A stretch of DNA of 64,000 nt from Deinococcus sonorensis KR-87 (GTDB lineage Bacteria > Deinococcota > Deinococci > Deinococcales > Deinococcaceae), in the NCBI RefSeq assembly GCF_040256395.1, contig NZ_CP158300.1, positions 248,001 through 312,000 on the forward strand, in the 5' to 3' direction. The translations under genes were made by a program, and so were the position numbers. Shown piece by piece: positions 18,952 to 27,454 of this stretch; positions within the stretch are counted from its first letter, which is position 1, and each line of letters begins with the position of its first letter. The notes under the pieces are model-generated. The model saw only the letters and a list, made by a program, of their open reading frames with translations. It made no database searches and had not been told where the DNA came from.

Positions 18952-19524
18952 TTGACCCCGCCCATCAACAGCCTGATCTATGTGACGGGCGGCGCCCGCA
19001 GCGGGAAGAGTCGGTACGCCGAACAGCGGGCCAGCGCTCTTGACGGCGGACAGGTAACGTATCTGGCGACCGCCCAGGCCTTCGACGACGAGATGGCTGA
19101 CCGGATCCGCCGTCACCGCGCTGACCGGCCGGCCGGCTGGCACACTCTGGAGGAGCCGCTGGAGGTGGTGGAGGCCGTACAGCGCGTGTCCGGCGTGGTG
19201 CTGCTCGACTGCCTGAGCCTGTGGGTCAGCAACCAGATGCTGCGCGGCGACAGTGACGAGGCGATGCTGCGCGCCGCCGACGACCTGATTGCGGCCCGGC
19301 ACCGGCGCCGAGGTCCGCTGGTGGTGGTCAGCAACGAGGTGGGGCTGGGCATCGTGCCGGACAATCCGCTGGCCCGGCGCTTCCGCGACGTGCTCGGCTG
19401 GGTCAACCAGCGTGTGGCGGCCGACAGCGACGAAGCCTGGATGCTGGTCAGCGGCCTGCCACTGCAGCTCAAGGAGCATGGCGGTGCAGCTCCTGGCTCC
19501 GCTCAGGAAGGGAGATGTTCATGA
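18952..19524 (+). CDS. cobU: Adenosylcobinamide kinase / adenosylcobinamide-phosphate guanylyltransferase
   Basis: This 190-aa bifunctional enzyme phosphorylates adenosylcobinamide and then adds GMP from GTP. It shows the P-loop GGARSGKS (13-20), the VTYLATAQAFDDEM segment, the RIRRHRADRP stretch with the guanylylated histidine, and VVSNEVGLGIVPDNPLARRF. The only plausible start is TTG at 18952, since a stop lies three codons upstream and the P-loop needs the residues before it; no ribosome-binding site is evident. It is the first gene after the riboswitch and overlaps cobT by 4 bp. Confidence 0.93.
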   Translation: MTPPINSLIYVTGGARSGKSRYAEQRASALDGGQVTYLATAQAFDDEMADRIRRHRADRPAGWHTLEEPLEVVEAVQRVSGVVLLDCLSLWVSNQMLRGDSDEAMLRAADDLIAARHRRRGPLVVVSNEVGLGIVPDNPLARRFRDVLGWVNQRVAADSDEAWMLVSGLPLQLKEHGGAAPGSAQEGRCS

Positions 19525-20612
19525 TGGATGTTCATCCGTACGAGGCCCTCAAGACCCTGATCGCCTCCATCCTGCCCGCCGATGAGCAGGCCATGCAGCG
19601 GGCGCGGGAGCGGCAGGCGCAGCTCACCAAGCCCACCGGAGCGCTGGGCCTGCTGGAAGACCTGAGCGTCCGGCTGGCCGGGGTGTTCGGCACGCCGACC
19701 CCGGCGCCACGGGGCGCGGCCGTGATCGTGGCGGTGGGTGACCATGGCGTGGTGGCCGAAGGGGTCAGTGCCTATCCACCCGAGGTCACGCCCGCGATGG
19801 TCGCCAACTTTCTGGCCGACACGCCCTTTGGTCCCGGGGGCGCGGCGGTCAACGCCCTGGCCCGCACGGTGGGGGCGCGGGTGTATGTGGCGGACGTGGG
19901 CGTGAACGCCACCCTGCCGGATCATCCGGCCCTGATCAGCGTCAAGGTCCGGCGCGGCACCCGCAACCTGCGGCATGAACCGGCCCTGACCCGGGACGAG
20001 GTGATCCAGGCGATCCTGGCCGGAGCAGCGCTGGCGGCCGAAGCCATCCGGAACGGCGCCGACCTTCTGATTCCCGCCGAGCTCGGCATCGGCAACACCA
20101 CGCCCGCCAGCGCCGTGACCGCCCGGCTGCTGCAGCGGGAGGTGCCGGGCCTCACCGGTCGGGGTACCGGCGTGGACGACGCCACCCTGGCCCGGAAGCA
20201 GGCGGTGATCGAGGCGGCGCTGGCGCGTGGGGGCAGCGTGCCCACCGACCCACTGGGGGTGCTGGCCGACCTGGGCGGCCTGGAGATCGCCTGCATGCTG
20301 GGCATGATGCTGAAGGGAGCGGCGGAGCGGCGGGCCATCATCCTGGACGGCTTTGTGGAGGGAAGCGCGGCGCTTGCCGGGATGGCCCTTGCTCCGGCGC
20401 TGCGTGATTACCTGTTTGCCGCGGGGGAGTGTGCGGAGGTCGGCCATGCCGCGCAGCTCGCACACCTGGGCCTGCGTCCGATGTTCCGCCTCGACCTGCG
20501 GCTGGGTGAGGGCACCGGCGGTGTGCTGGCTGTGCCGATGCTGATGAGCGCCGCCGCCGCTCTGCGCGAGATGCGAACGTTCGCCGAGGCACAGGTCCCG
20601 GACCGCGCCTGA
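19521..20612 (+). CDS. cobT: Nicotinate-nucleotide--dimethylbenzimidazole phosphoribosyltransferase
   Basis: CobT activates the lower ligand of B12 by making alpha-ribazole-5'-phosphate from 5,6-dimethylbenzimidazole and nicotinate mononucleotide. The 363-aa protein has the usual markers: LTKPTGALGLLEDL, VGDHGVVAEGVSAYP, AELGIGNTTPASAV, and the C-terminal RLGEGTGGVLAVPML containing the general-base Glu. ATG at 19521 is preferred to the one at 19515: it overlaps the cobU TGA (ATGA) and leaves correct spacing from AGGAAGGGAG. It closes the cob cluster. Confidence 0.95.
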   Translation: MMDVHPYEALKTLIASILPADEQAMQRARERQAQLTKPTGALGLLEDLSVRLAGVFGTPTPAPRGAAVIVAVGDHGVVAEGVSAYPPEVTPAMVANFLADTPFGPGGAAVNALARTVGARVYVADVGVNATLPDHPALISVKVRRGTRNLRHEPALTRDEVIQAILAGAALAAEAIRNGADLLIPAELGIGNTTPASAVTARLLQREVPGLTGRGTGVDDATLARKQAVIEAALARGGSVPTDPLGVLADLGGLEIACMLGMMLKGAAERRAIILDGFVEGSAALAGMALAPALRDYLFAAGECAEVGHAAQLAHLGLRPMFRLDLRLGEGTGGVLAVPMLMSAAAALREMRTFAEAQVPDRA

Positions 20613-20984
20613 CCAGAGGAACCGGATTGCCGGACGCTGGGGTTCCGAGTGGTCGTCTTCTGCCAGCGCCCAGCTGCCGGGGGAGCGTTCTAAGCGCCTG
20701 ACGCGGACCGGCTCGGGTTCTGCTCAGTGATAGGGCCGCCGTGGGTAGACGCAGGGTTGGTGGCACCAGCCCCCGTTCATCGCAGGGCGCTGCAGTTCTC
20801 CCGTCCCGCCAGTCGTGGAAGCGCACGCCCTGACCCATGACTCAGGTCTGGCCTGACATTCCGGTACAGGCGCTGCCCTGCACAGCTGACCGCAACACCA
20901 GAACACCGATGTGCCTCCTCCCAGCGGCGGCATACGTGACCCTAGGCCGCGACCTTCCAGCGCGGCCTGCGAGCAGTTCTGGCA
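20613..20984. other. Convergent intergenic region after cobT
   Basis: This stretch separates cobT from the convergent small WRAS gene. Apart from an 8-bp stem (AGGCCGCG / CGCGGCCT, 9-nt loop) at 20944-20968, 17 nt beyond the WRAS gene stop and possibly its terminator, I see nothing; the frames across it are arginine-rich shadows. Confidence 0.4.
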
Positions 20985-21188
20985 TCAGACCGACGGTTCT
21001 ACAGCGCTCAGGCAGCTCTCCAGGTAGCGGAGCAGGGCGTCTGGGGACGTGAAGACGCGGCGTTGCTCCTCGTGCGGCGGCTTGACCGACGCCCGCCACC
21101 TTGGGCGGCCACCGTCGTCCTCGAGCCAGATGCGCAGCTGATACAGGGCATGTTCGCCGGGCTGGAGCGTGATGACGTGCTCTGGCAT
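20985..21188 (-). CDS. Small WRAS-motif protein, copy A
   Basis: A 67-aa protein of unknown function and no recognised domain. It is one of three paralogues in this window; the shared pattern is Y-x-LR-[IV]-W-x-E, WRAS, RR-x-F-x-S-x-D and a C-terminal amphipathic helix (here YQLRIWLEDD, WRASVKPP, RRVFTSPDALLRYLES). The predicted shape is a few beta strands and one helix. ATG at 21188 is preferred to GTG at 21200 because AAGGAGG lies just upstream at usable spacing. It is divergent from the first BTAD/AAA regulator gene, whose start is 115 bp away, so the two may share a control region. Conservation of the three copies supports real translation. Confidence 0.75.
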   Translation of the reverse strand: MPEHVITLQPGEHALYQLRIWLEDDGGRPRWRASVKPPHEEQRRVFTSPDALLRYLESCLSAVEPSV

Positions 21189-21303
21189 GGTTGTGGGCAC
21201 CTCCTTCCACGGTCAGGGTAGGTCAGGGCCAGTGATTGGAGCCTGATTCGGGCGGCCGACCTTCACGTCCGGCCCGTTCCCGCTTAGACTGAGGGAGTCT
21301 TCT

Positions 21304-23391
21304 ATGCAGCCCGATCACTGGCGCGTTCAGTTGCTCGGTCCGGTTTCCCTTCAGGGACCGGGCGGCGTGTCGCAGCGCCCCGAGCGGAAGCTGGCGGCGG
21401 CGCTGGCGTACCTGGCGCTGGAGGGGGCCACCGGGCGCGGGCGGCTGGCAGGCTTGTTGTGGCCCGACTCGCTGGAGAACACCGCCCGCAACAACCTGTC
21501 GCAGATGCTGCGCAAACTGCGCCTGTTCGCCGGCAGCGACCTGATGGTGGGCGGCGACCTGCTGACGCTCAGCCCGGAGCTGGAGGTGGACGCGGCACGG
21601 GTGCGGGCCGCGTACACGCAGGGGCACAGTGCGGAGCTGCTGGCGGCGGGGGGTGAGCTGCTGGCCGGGCTGCGCTACGACGACTGCCCGGACCTGGATG
21701 ACTGGGTCAACAGCGAGCGTGAACGCATGTCCGAGTGGCGCGGTCTCGCGCTGCGTGCCGAGATCACCCGGCTGGAGAGCGCCGGAGAGTATGCGGCGGC
21801 CCTGCTCCAGGCGCGCACGCTGCTGGACCTGGACCCGGTGTCGGAGGAAGCGTGGCGCCATGTCATGCGGCTGCACTACCTCGCGGGTGACCGTCCGGCG
21901 GCGCTGCGGGCGTACCACCGCTGCAAGGAAACGCTTCAACGCGAGTTTGGAACCGGGCCGCTGCCCGAAACGGCGGAGCTCGCCCGGGAAATTGATCAGG
22001 GCCGCGTGCCGACCCGCGCTCCGCTGAAGGCGTCGGCCCTACCGCTGGCGGTGCTGCGCCCGCCGCACCTGATCGGGCGCGAGCAGGAGTGGGCGCAGCT
22101 GAACGAGGCCTGGGAGCGCGGCCAGATGATCTACGTGGAGGGTGACCCAGGGGTGGGCAAAACGCGGCTGATCACCGACTTTGCGGCGAGCAAGGGCGGC
22201 TTCATCGAATTCCGCGGTCGGCCCGGCGACATCCACCAGCCGTTCACCAGTTCGGCCCGCAACTACCGGATGCTGGCCGAGCGCACGCCGAACCTGGAGC
22301 TGGAGCCGTGGGTGTGGCGGGAGGTGGGCCGCGTGCTGCCCGAGTACGCCCCGCCGGGCCCGCCGCCCGAACCGCTCGGCTCCGGGGCCGACCTGCTGCG
22401 CTACCGCCAGGCGATGTCCGTGTTCTCGCGGCAGACCTACCAGGGCCTCGCCACGGTGGTGGCCGACGACCTGCAGTTCTACGATCACCCCTCCACCCGC
22501 GACGGCCTGTACTTCTTCTCGAGTTTCTTCTCTGCCCCCCGTGACCCGGATCACCCGTTTCCGCGTGTGATCGGCGCCTACCGCACCGGAGAACTGTTGC
22601 CGGAGGTGGTGCGCGACACCGAGGAACTGGTGCGGCAGGGCATCGCCATCCGGATTCAGCTGCGGCCGCTCGGAGAGGCGCTGCTCAATGCCCTGATGGA
22701 CGACCTGGGCGTGCCCGAGGACCGCACGCTCCGCACGCGGCTCGCGGGGTACTCGGGCGGCAGCCCCCTGTTCCTGCTGGAGATCGTCAAGCACCTGATC
22801 GAGAGCGGCACCTTCTCGCGCGCTGGGTTCTCTGGGGTGGAACTGCCCGTCACCGCCCGCGTCGGGGAGGTGATCTCCCGGCGCCTCTCGCGCCTGTCGG
22901 CCCCGGCGCTGCAGGCGGCGCGGGCGGCCAGCGTACTTCAGAGCGACTTCGACGTGGAGCTCGTTGCCGAGATGCTGGGCGCACCGCTGCTGGACATCGC
23001 CGCCGCCTGGGAGGAACTTGAGACCGCCGGCATCGTGCGGGGGCACAGCTTCTGGCACGACCTGGTGTACGAGACGGTCAGTGCGAACATCCCCGCCAGC
23101 GTGCGGAGCCTGCTGCACCGCGCGGCGGCCCGCACGCTGGAGCGCGCCGGCGGGCACGTGGCGCGGGTGGCCCGGCACTGGCAGGAAGGCGGCAAGCCGG
23201 ACCTCGCCGCGCCGGCTTTTCTGCGCGCCGCCCGGGACGCCCAGGACCGCTACCAGCTCACCGAGACCGTCGGGTTCTACGTCCAGGCGGCGGCCGCCTT
23301 TGAGGCGATGGGCTGGGCAGACGAGGCGGCGGCGGCCCAGGCGGAAGCCGCGCGCGTGCAGGAGCAGCTGCTCACCGTGGGGGTCCAGTGA
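21304..23391 (+). CDS. BTAD/AAA (SARP-like) transcriptional regulator 1
   Basis: A 695-aa regulator with an N-terminal winged-helix DNA-binding domain (about 5-95), a BTAD helical domain (about 95-235, ending FGTGPLPETAELAREI) and a STAND-type AAA ATPase (Walker A GDPGVGKT at 280-287; Walker B-like ATVVADDLQF). The C terminus is helical. In the SARP/AfsR group such proteins act as ATP-dependent activators near metabolic genes. It is followed with a 4-bp overlap by a close paralogue; residues 27-144 are encoded by a block almost identical in both genes. TAGACT at 21285-21290 and GAGGGAG precede the ATG. The regulated genes are unknown; the adjacent methyltransferase and NmrA-type genes are candidates. 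Confidence 0.88.
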   Translation: MQPDHWRVQLLGPVSLQGPGGVSQRPERKLAAALAYLALEGATGRGRLAGLLWPDSLENTARNNLSQMLRKLRLFAGSDLMVGGDLLTLSPELEVDAARVRAAYTQGHSAELLAAGGELLAGLRYDDCPDLDDWVNSERERMSEWRGLALRAEITRLESAGEYAAALLQARTLLDLDPVSEEAWRHVMRLHYLAGDRPAALRAYHRCKETLQREFGTGPLPETAELAREIDQGRVPTRAPLKASALPLAVLRPPHLIGREQEWAQLNEAWERGQMIYVEGDPGVGKTRLITDFAASKGGFIEFRGRPGDIHQPFTSSARNYRMLAERTPNLELEPWVWREVGRVLPEYAPPGPPPEPLGSGADLLRYRQAMSVFSRQTYQGLATVVADDLQFYDHPSTRDGLYFFSSFFSAPRDPDHPFPRVIGAYRTGELLPEVVRDTEELVRQGIAIRIQLRPLGEALLNALMDDLGVPEDRTLRTRLAGYSGGSPLFLLEIVKHLIESGTFSRAGFSGVELPVTARVGEVISRRLSRLSAPALQAARAASVLQSDFDVELVAEMLGAPLLDIAAAWEELETAGIVRGHSFWHDLVYETVSANIPASVRSLLHRAAARTLERAGGHVARVARHWQEGGKPDLAAPAFLRAARDAQDRYQLTETVGFYVQAAAAFEAMGWADEAAAAQAEAARVQEQLLTVGVQ
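21382..21735 (+). repeat. 354-bp near-identical block, copy 1
   Basis: Matches 23466-23819 with only 7 differences by my alignment and no gaps; the first 200 bp are identical. It lies inside the first BTAD/AAA gene at residues 27-144. See the matching finding. Confidence 0.95.
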
Positions 23392-25463
23392 GCACCCCGG
23401 GGTGGCACCTGCGGGTGCTGGGACCGCCGGTGCTGGAAGGCCACGGCCTCGAACTCCCCCGGGTGGAGCGGAAGCTGGCGGCGGCGCTGGCGTACCTGGC
23501 GCTGGAGGGGGCCACCGGGCGCGGGCGGCTGGCAGGCTTGTTGTGGCCCGACTCGCTGGAGAACACCGCCCGCAACAACCTGTCGCAGATGCTGCGCAAA
23601 CTGCGCCTGTTCGCCGGCAGCGACCTGATGGTGGGCGGCGACCTGCTGACGCTCAGCCCGGAGCTGGAGGTGGACGCAGCGCGGGTGCGGGCGGCGTACA
23701 CGCAGGGGCACAGTGCGGAGCTGCTGGCGGCGGGAGGCGAGCTGCTGGCCGGGCTGCGCTACGACGACTGCCCGGACCTGGACGACTGGGTCAACAGCGA
23801 ACGTGAACGCATGTCCGAGGCGCGGCTGCAGGCCCTGCGGCAGGCGGCGGATCTGCTGGAACGTGAGGGGCAGTACGCGCAGGCGTTGACGCAGGCGCGC
23901 ACGCTGCTGGACCTGGACCCGGTGTCGGAGGATGGGTGGCGCCGGTTGATGCGACTGCACTACCTCGCCGGGGATCGCCCCGCCGCCCTGCGGGCCTACC
24001 AGCGCTGCAAAGAGGTGCTGCAGCGTGAATTCGGGACCGGGCCACTGCCCGAGACGGTGGACCTCGCGCGGGAGATCGACCGGGGTACCGTGCCGGTCCT
24101 GGCGCCTGCTGTCCGCACCGAGCTGCCGCTGGCGGTGCTGCGCCCGCCTCACCTTGTCGGGCGGGAGCGGGAGTGGGCGCGGCTGGAGGCGGCCTGGGCG
24201 GCCGGGCAGTGGATTTTCATCTCCGGCGAGCCGGGCTCCGGCAAGACGCGGCTGGCGCTGGACTTCGCCGGGAGCAAGGGTGAATACGTCGTGTATTCCG
24301 GGCGGCCCGGCGACCGGGTGCAGCCGTGGTCCACCCTGACCCGGATGAGCCGCATCAACACCCAGCGCCTGCCGGACCTGCAGATGGAGCCGTGGGTGCG
24401 CCGGGAGATCTCGCGGCTGGTGCCGGAGCTGCTGCCGCCGGAAGATCGGCCCCCACCGATCACGGGGGACGAGGAACTGCTGCGCTTCCGGGAAGCGCAC
24501 ATGATCTGGACCATCGCCATGCACCAGGGCCTGCAGTCCAACATCTGTGACGACTGGCAGTTCTACGACGACCACACCAACCAGATGGGCCTGTACATGT
24601 TCGGCACGTCCTTTCCGCTGGGGCAGCCGGGCGGCATGCTGCGCCTGCTGGCGACCTTCCGGCGCGGTGAACTCCCGCCCGAGAGCGCGGCGCTGGTGCG
24701 GCATACCCTGGAGCTGGGCATCGCGGTGTTGATCGACCTGGAGCCGATGGACGAGCCGGCCGCCGACCGCCTGATGAGCGACATCGGCGTGCCAGACGAC
24801 CCGGACCTGCGCCGGCAGCTGTGGCGGCACTCGGCCGGGAACCCGCATTTCCTGCTGGAGACGGTCAAGCTGCTGCTGGAAGCGGGCCGCCTGGACGGGC
24901 CGCTGCCCGAACGGCTGCCGCTCCCCGAGAAGGTCTGGGCGCTGATCGGGCGGCGGCTGGAACGGCTCTCGCCCCCGGCGCTGCAGGCGGCGCGGGCGGC
25001 GGCGGTGCTGCAGAGCGACTTCGACCCGGAACAGGTGGCGCAGATGCTGGGTGCCCCGCTGCTGGATCTGGCGCAGGCCTGGGAGGAACTGGAGGCCGCC
25101 CAGGTGCTGCACGGCAACCGCTTCACGCACGATCTGGTGTACGAGGCGGTGGTGGCCGGCATCCCGGCGTCCGTGCACGGCCTGCTGCACCGGGCCGCCG
25201 CGCGCACGCTGGAAGGCGGCGAAGGTGTGGCGGCCCGGGTGGCACGCCACTGGCAGGAGGGCGGCAAGCTGGACCTCGCCGCGAAAGCCTACCTGCGCGC
25301 GGCGCAGGAAGCGCACGACCAATATCTGCTCTCCGACGCTACGCGCTTCTACACCCTGGCGGCCGACCTGCTGGAAAGTCAGGGGGACGTGCGCGGAGCG
25401 GCCGAGGCGAGAGCGGCCGTCGCAGCGGTGCCCCTGGAGTCTGCCGTGCGCCTGCCCTCCTGA
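23388..25463 (+). CDS. BTAD/AAA (SARP-like) transcriptional regulator 2
   Basis: A 691-aa tandem paralogue of the preceding gene. GTG at 23388 overlaps the upstream stop (GTGA), so translation is coupled. It has the same order of domains: winged helix, BTAD, AAA with Walker A GEPGSGKT and Walker B-like NICDDWQFYDD, and a helical C-terminal part (LYEAV-type repeats absent; HDLVYEAVVAGIPASVHGLL present as in copy 1). The winged-helix/BTAD start is nearly the same DNA as in copy 1, whereas the AAA part has diverged, which points to shared DNA or partner recognition but different signal sensing. Heterodimer formation is a reasonable guess. Confidence 0.88.
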   Translation: MSTPGWHLRVLGPPVLEGHGLELPRVERKLAAALAYLALEGATGRGRLAGLLWPDSLENTARNNLSQMLRKLRLFAGSDLMVGGDLLTLSPELEVDAARVRAAYTQGHSAELLAAGGELLAGLRYDDCPDLDDWVNSERERMSEARLQALRQAADLLEREGQYAQALTQARTLLDLDPVSEDGWRRLMRLHYLAGDRPAALRAYQRCKEVLQREFGTGPLPETVDLAREIDRGTVPVLAPAVRTELPLAVLRPPHLVGREREWARLEAAWAAGQWIFISGEPGSGKTRLALDFAGSKGEYVVYSGRPGDRVQPWSTLTRMSRINTQRLPDLQMEPWVRREISRLVPELLPPEDRPPPITGDEELLRFREAHMIWTIAMHQGLQSNICDDWQFYDDHTNQMGLYMFGTSFPLGQPGGMLRLLATFRRGELPPESAALVRHTLELGIAVLIDLEPMDEPAADRLMSDIGVPDDPDLRRQLWRHSAGNPHFLLETVKLLLEAGRLDGPLPERLPLPEKVWALIGRRLERLSPPALQAARAAAVLQSDFDPEQVAQMLGAPLLDLAQAWEELEAAQVLHGNRFTHDLVYEAVVAGIPASVHGLLHRAAARTLEGGEGVAARVARHWQEGGKLDLAAKAYLRAAQEAHDQYLLSDATRFYTLAADLLESQGDVRGAAEARAAVAAVPLESAVRLPS
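23466..23819 (+). repeat. 354-bp near-identical block, copy 2
   Basis: Second copy of the block at 21382-21735, offset 2084 bp, direct orientation. Differences cluster in the last 150 bp and all but a few are in third codon positions. Confidence 0.95.
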
Positions 25464-25551
25464 ACGCCAGGGGTCAGCGGCCGATCGCCCATGGCTCCCA
25501 CCACGGTTGGACGCCATCCCGCACCGCACACCCCCAGAGGAGGGAACGCAC

Positions 25552-26352
25552 ATGACCGACGGACCGAACCGTGACCTGTGGGGCGCTGCCGAGGCCTACG
25601 AGCGGTATATGGGCCGCTGGAGCCGCGCGGTCGCGCCCCTGTTCCTGGCGTGGCTGGCCGCGCCCCCAGGCCAGCGCTGGGTGGACCTGGGCTGCGGCAC
25701 CGGCGTGCTGTCCGGCTGCATCGCTCAAACCTGCCAGCCGGAGTCGCTGCTGGGCCTCGATACCGCCGAGGCGTTTGTGCAGGTCGCGGCGGAGCGGGTG
25801 CCGGGCGCCACATTTCGGGTGGGGGATGCCACCGAGACGGGGCTGCCGCCGGGCGGCTTCGACCGGGCCGTCAGTGGCCTGGTGCTGAACTTCACCCGTG
25901 ACCCGCTGCAGGCGTTGCGCGAGATGGCCCGGCTCGTGCGGCCCGGCGGACAGGTGGCGCTCTACGTGTGGGACTACGCCGGACACATGCAGATCATGCG
26001 CCGCTTTTTTGACGTGGCCCGCACGATGGACCCCGAGGCCGTCCGGTTCGATGACGGAGTCAACGCCCCGATCTGCCGCCCCGGGCCGCTGCGGGAGGGG
26101 GTAGAGGCGGTGGGCCTCGGGAACGTGCAGGTGACGGCGCTCGACATCCCCGCCGCGTTCGAGCATTTCGACGCGTACTGGGCGCCGTTCCTGGGCGGGA
26201 CCGGGTCCGCACCGAAATATGTCGCGACCCTCACGACGGAGCATCGTGACCGGCTCCGGGAAGCAGTCCGCGCTTCGCTGCCCACCGGGCCCGACGGGGA
26301 GATTCTGTTGGCAGTCCGCGCCTGGGCGGTCAGGGGCACCGTCGGCCCCTGA
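25552..26352 (+). CDS. Class I SAM-dependent methyltransferase
   Basis: A 266-aa UbiE/Methyltransf_11-like enzyme. Motif I is WVDLGCGTGVLSG, followed by the acidic LLGLDTAEAFV, VGDATETGLPPGGFDRAVSG and the post-motif LREMARLVRPGGQVALYVWD. The substrate is not predictable; the C-terminal part (FDAYWAPFLGGTG) resembles small-molecule methyltransferases. GAGGAGGGA lies upstream of the ATG. It follows the regulator pair by 88 bp in the same direction and could be in the same transcript or a target of it. The frame is open upstream but that part lies inside the regulator gene. Confidence 0.88.
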   Translation: MTDGPNRDLWGAAEAYERYMGRWSRAVAPLFLAWLAAPPGQRWVDLGCGTGVLSGCIAQTCQPESLLGLDTAEAFVQVAAERVPGATFRVGDATETGLPPGGFDRAVSGLVLNFTRDPLQALREMARLVRPGGQVALYVWDYAGHMQIMRRFFDVARTMDPEAVRFDDGVNAPICRPGPLREGVEAVGLGNVQVTALDIPAAFEHFDAYWAPFLGGTGSAPKYVATLTTEHRDRLREAVRASLPTGPDGEILLAVRAWAVRGTVGP

Positions 26353-26371
26353 CCGCGTCCGGACCCTGCCG

Positions 26372-27352
26372 TCAGGAGACCGGCTCGTGCAGGCGCTGTT
26401 CGGCGTCGAGGCCCGCCGGCCACGCCGCTGGGGCCGTGGCCAGCCAGCTGGCCGCCACGTCGCGGGTGTACTCGGCGAAGGAACGAGGTGGACGGCCCAG
26501 CAGGAACTCGGTCTGCTGCACGTCGGCCGCGGAGGTCTTCATCTTCACCCTGCCGACCATCCGGTAGCTCTTCTGGCAGTCCAGCGCCTTGCGCCCCCCG
26601 TAGACACGGTCAAAGATGGCGTCCGTGACTTCAAGGTCGGGAAGGTACGCCACCGGCCGGCCAAGCGCCGCGCTCCAGTGGGCGGCCGTCTGTTCACCGT
26701 CGAGCGACTCCGGGCCCACCAGCGCGTACCCGCCAGACGGTACGCTGGGATCGAGCAGCGCCCGGGCCGCCGCCTCGCCCACGTCGCGGGTATCGACCCG
26801 CGGCACCAGCCCCAGCGGGAAGGGGTAGCGACCGCCCTCCAGGTGTGCCCGGCAGACCTCATCCATCTGGAAGTAGTTGCCGGGACTCAGCACCACCGGG
26901 TCGGTGCGCGAGGTCCGGACGCGCTCGGCGAGGCGAAGTTTAGGCCGGTAGTGCGGCATCATCAGTCCGAACACCGTCCGCATGGCGAAGCGGGCGAGCC
27001 GCGTCCGGCCGTCCACGTAGACGCCGGAAAAGACCAGCCGCACGCCCTCGCGTTCGCAGGCCGAGACGAACCGCTCGGCAAACACCTCCTCCTGCTCATC
27101 GTGTGGCGAAACGTAGAAGGCGGCGTGGACGCCCTGCAGGGCGCGGGCGATGGCGACCGGGTCCTCCAGCGTGCCGGGGGCGCGCTCGACCGTTTCCGGC
27201 AGGTCACGCACCTTTTCCGGCGAACGGACGAAGACCCGCACGGGGGCACCGGCGGCGAGCAGTGCCCGCACGACCTGAGAGCCGATGGCCCCGGTGGCTC
27301 CGACGACGAGGATGGGGCGGGTGGGCAGCGGAAGCGAGTGGACCGTGTTCAT
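26372..27352 (-). CDS. NmrA-type NAD(P)-binding protein
   Basis: A 326-aa atypical SDR with the Rossmann motif VVGATGAIGSQVVRALL, VRVFVRSPEKVRDLP for the cofactor ribose region, and FYVSPHDEQEEVFAERFV, as in NmrA/HSCARG and triphenylmethane-reductase-like proteins. Such members are either redox sensors or reductases; no Tyr-xxx-Lys triad is clear. AGGAGG precedes the ATG. It converges with the methyltransferase gene, only 19 bp between the stops. Role unknown. Confidence 0.85.
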   Translation of the reverse strand: MNTVHSLPLPTRPILVVGATGAIGSQVVRALLAAGAPVRVFVRSPEKVRDLPETVERAPGTLEDPVAIARALQGVHAAFYVSPHDEQEEVFAERFVSACEREGVRLVFSGVYVDGRTRLARFAMRTVFGLMMPHYRPKLRLAERVRTSRTDPVVLSPGNYFQMDEVCRAHLEGGRYPFPLGLVPRVDTRDVGEAAARALLDPSVPSGGYALVGPESLDGEQTAAHWSAALGRPVAYLPDLEVTDAIFDRVYGGRKALDCQKSYRMVGRVKMKTSAADVQQTEFLLGRPPRSFAEYTRDVAASWLATAPAAWPAGLDAEQRLHEPVS

Positions 27353-27454
27353 GGGGTTCCTCCTGAATGGGAGTGGGCGACGCGCCGCACGTTCAGGGCG
27401 CGGGAAGGAGTGCTGGGCCGGGTGAGATGTACGGTGAGGGCCAGAGATCTGGCG

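Noticed and set aside
23277..25553. 758-aa open frame on the minus strand across the regulator pair
   Set aside because: Antisense shadow of the second BTAD/AAA gene; Arg/His/Gln-rich with no domain.
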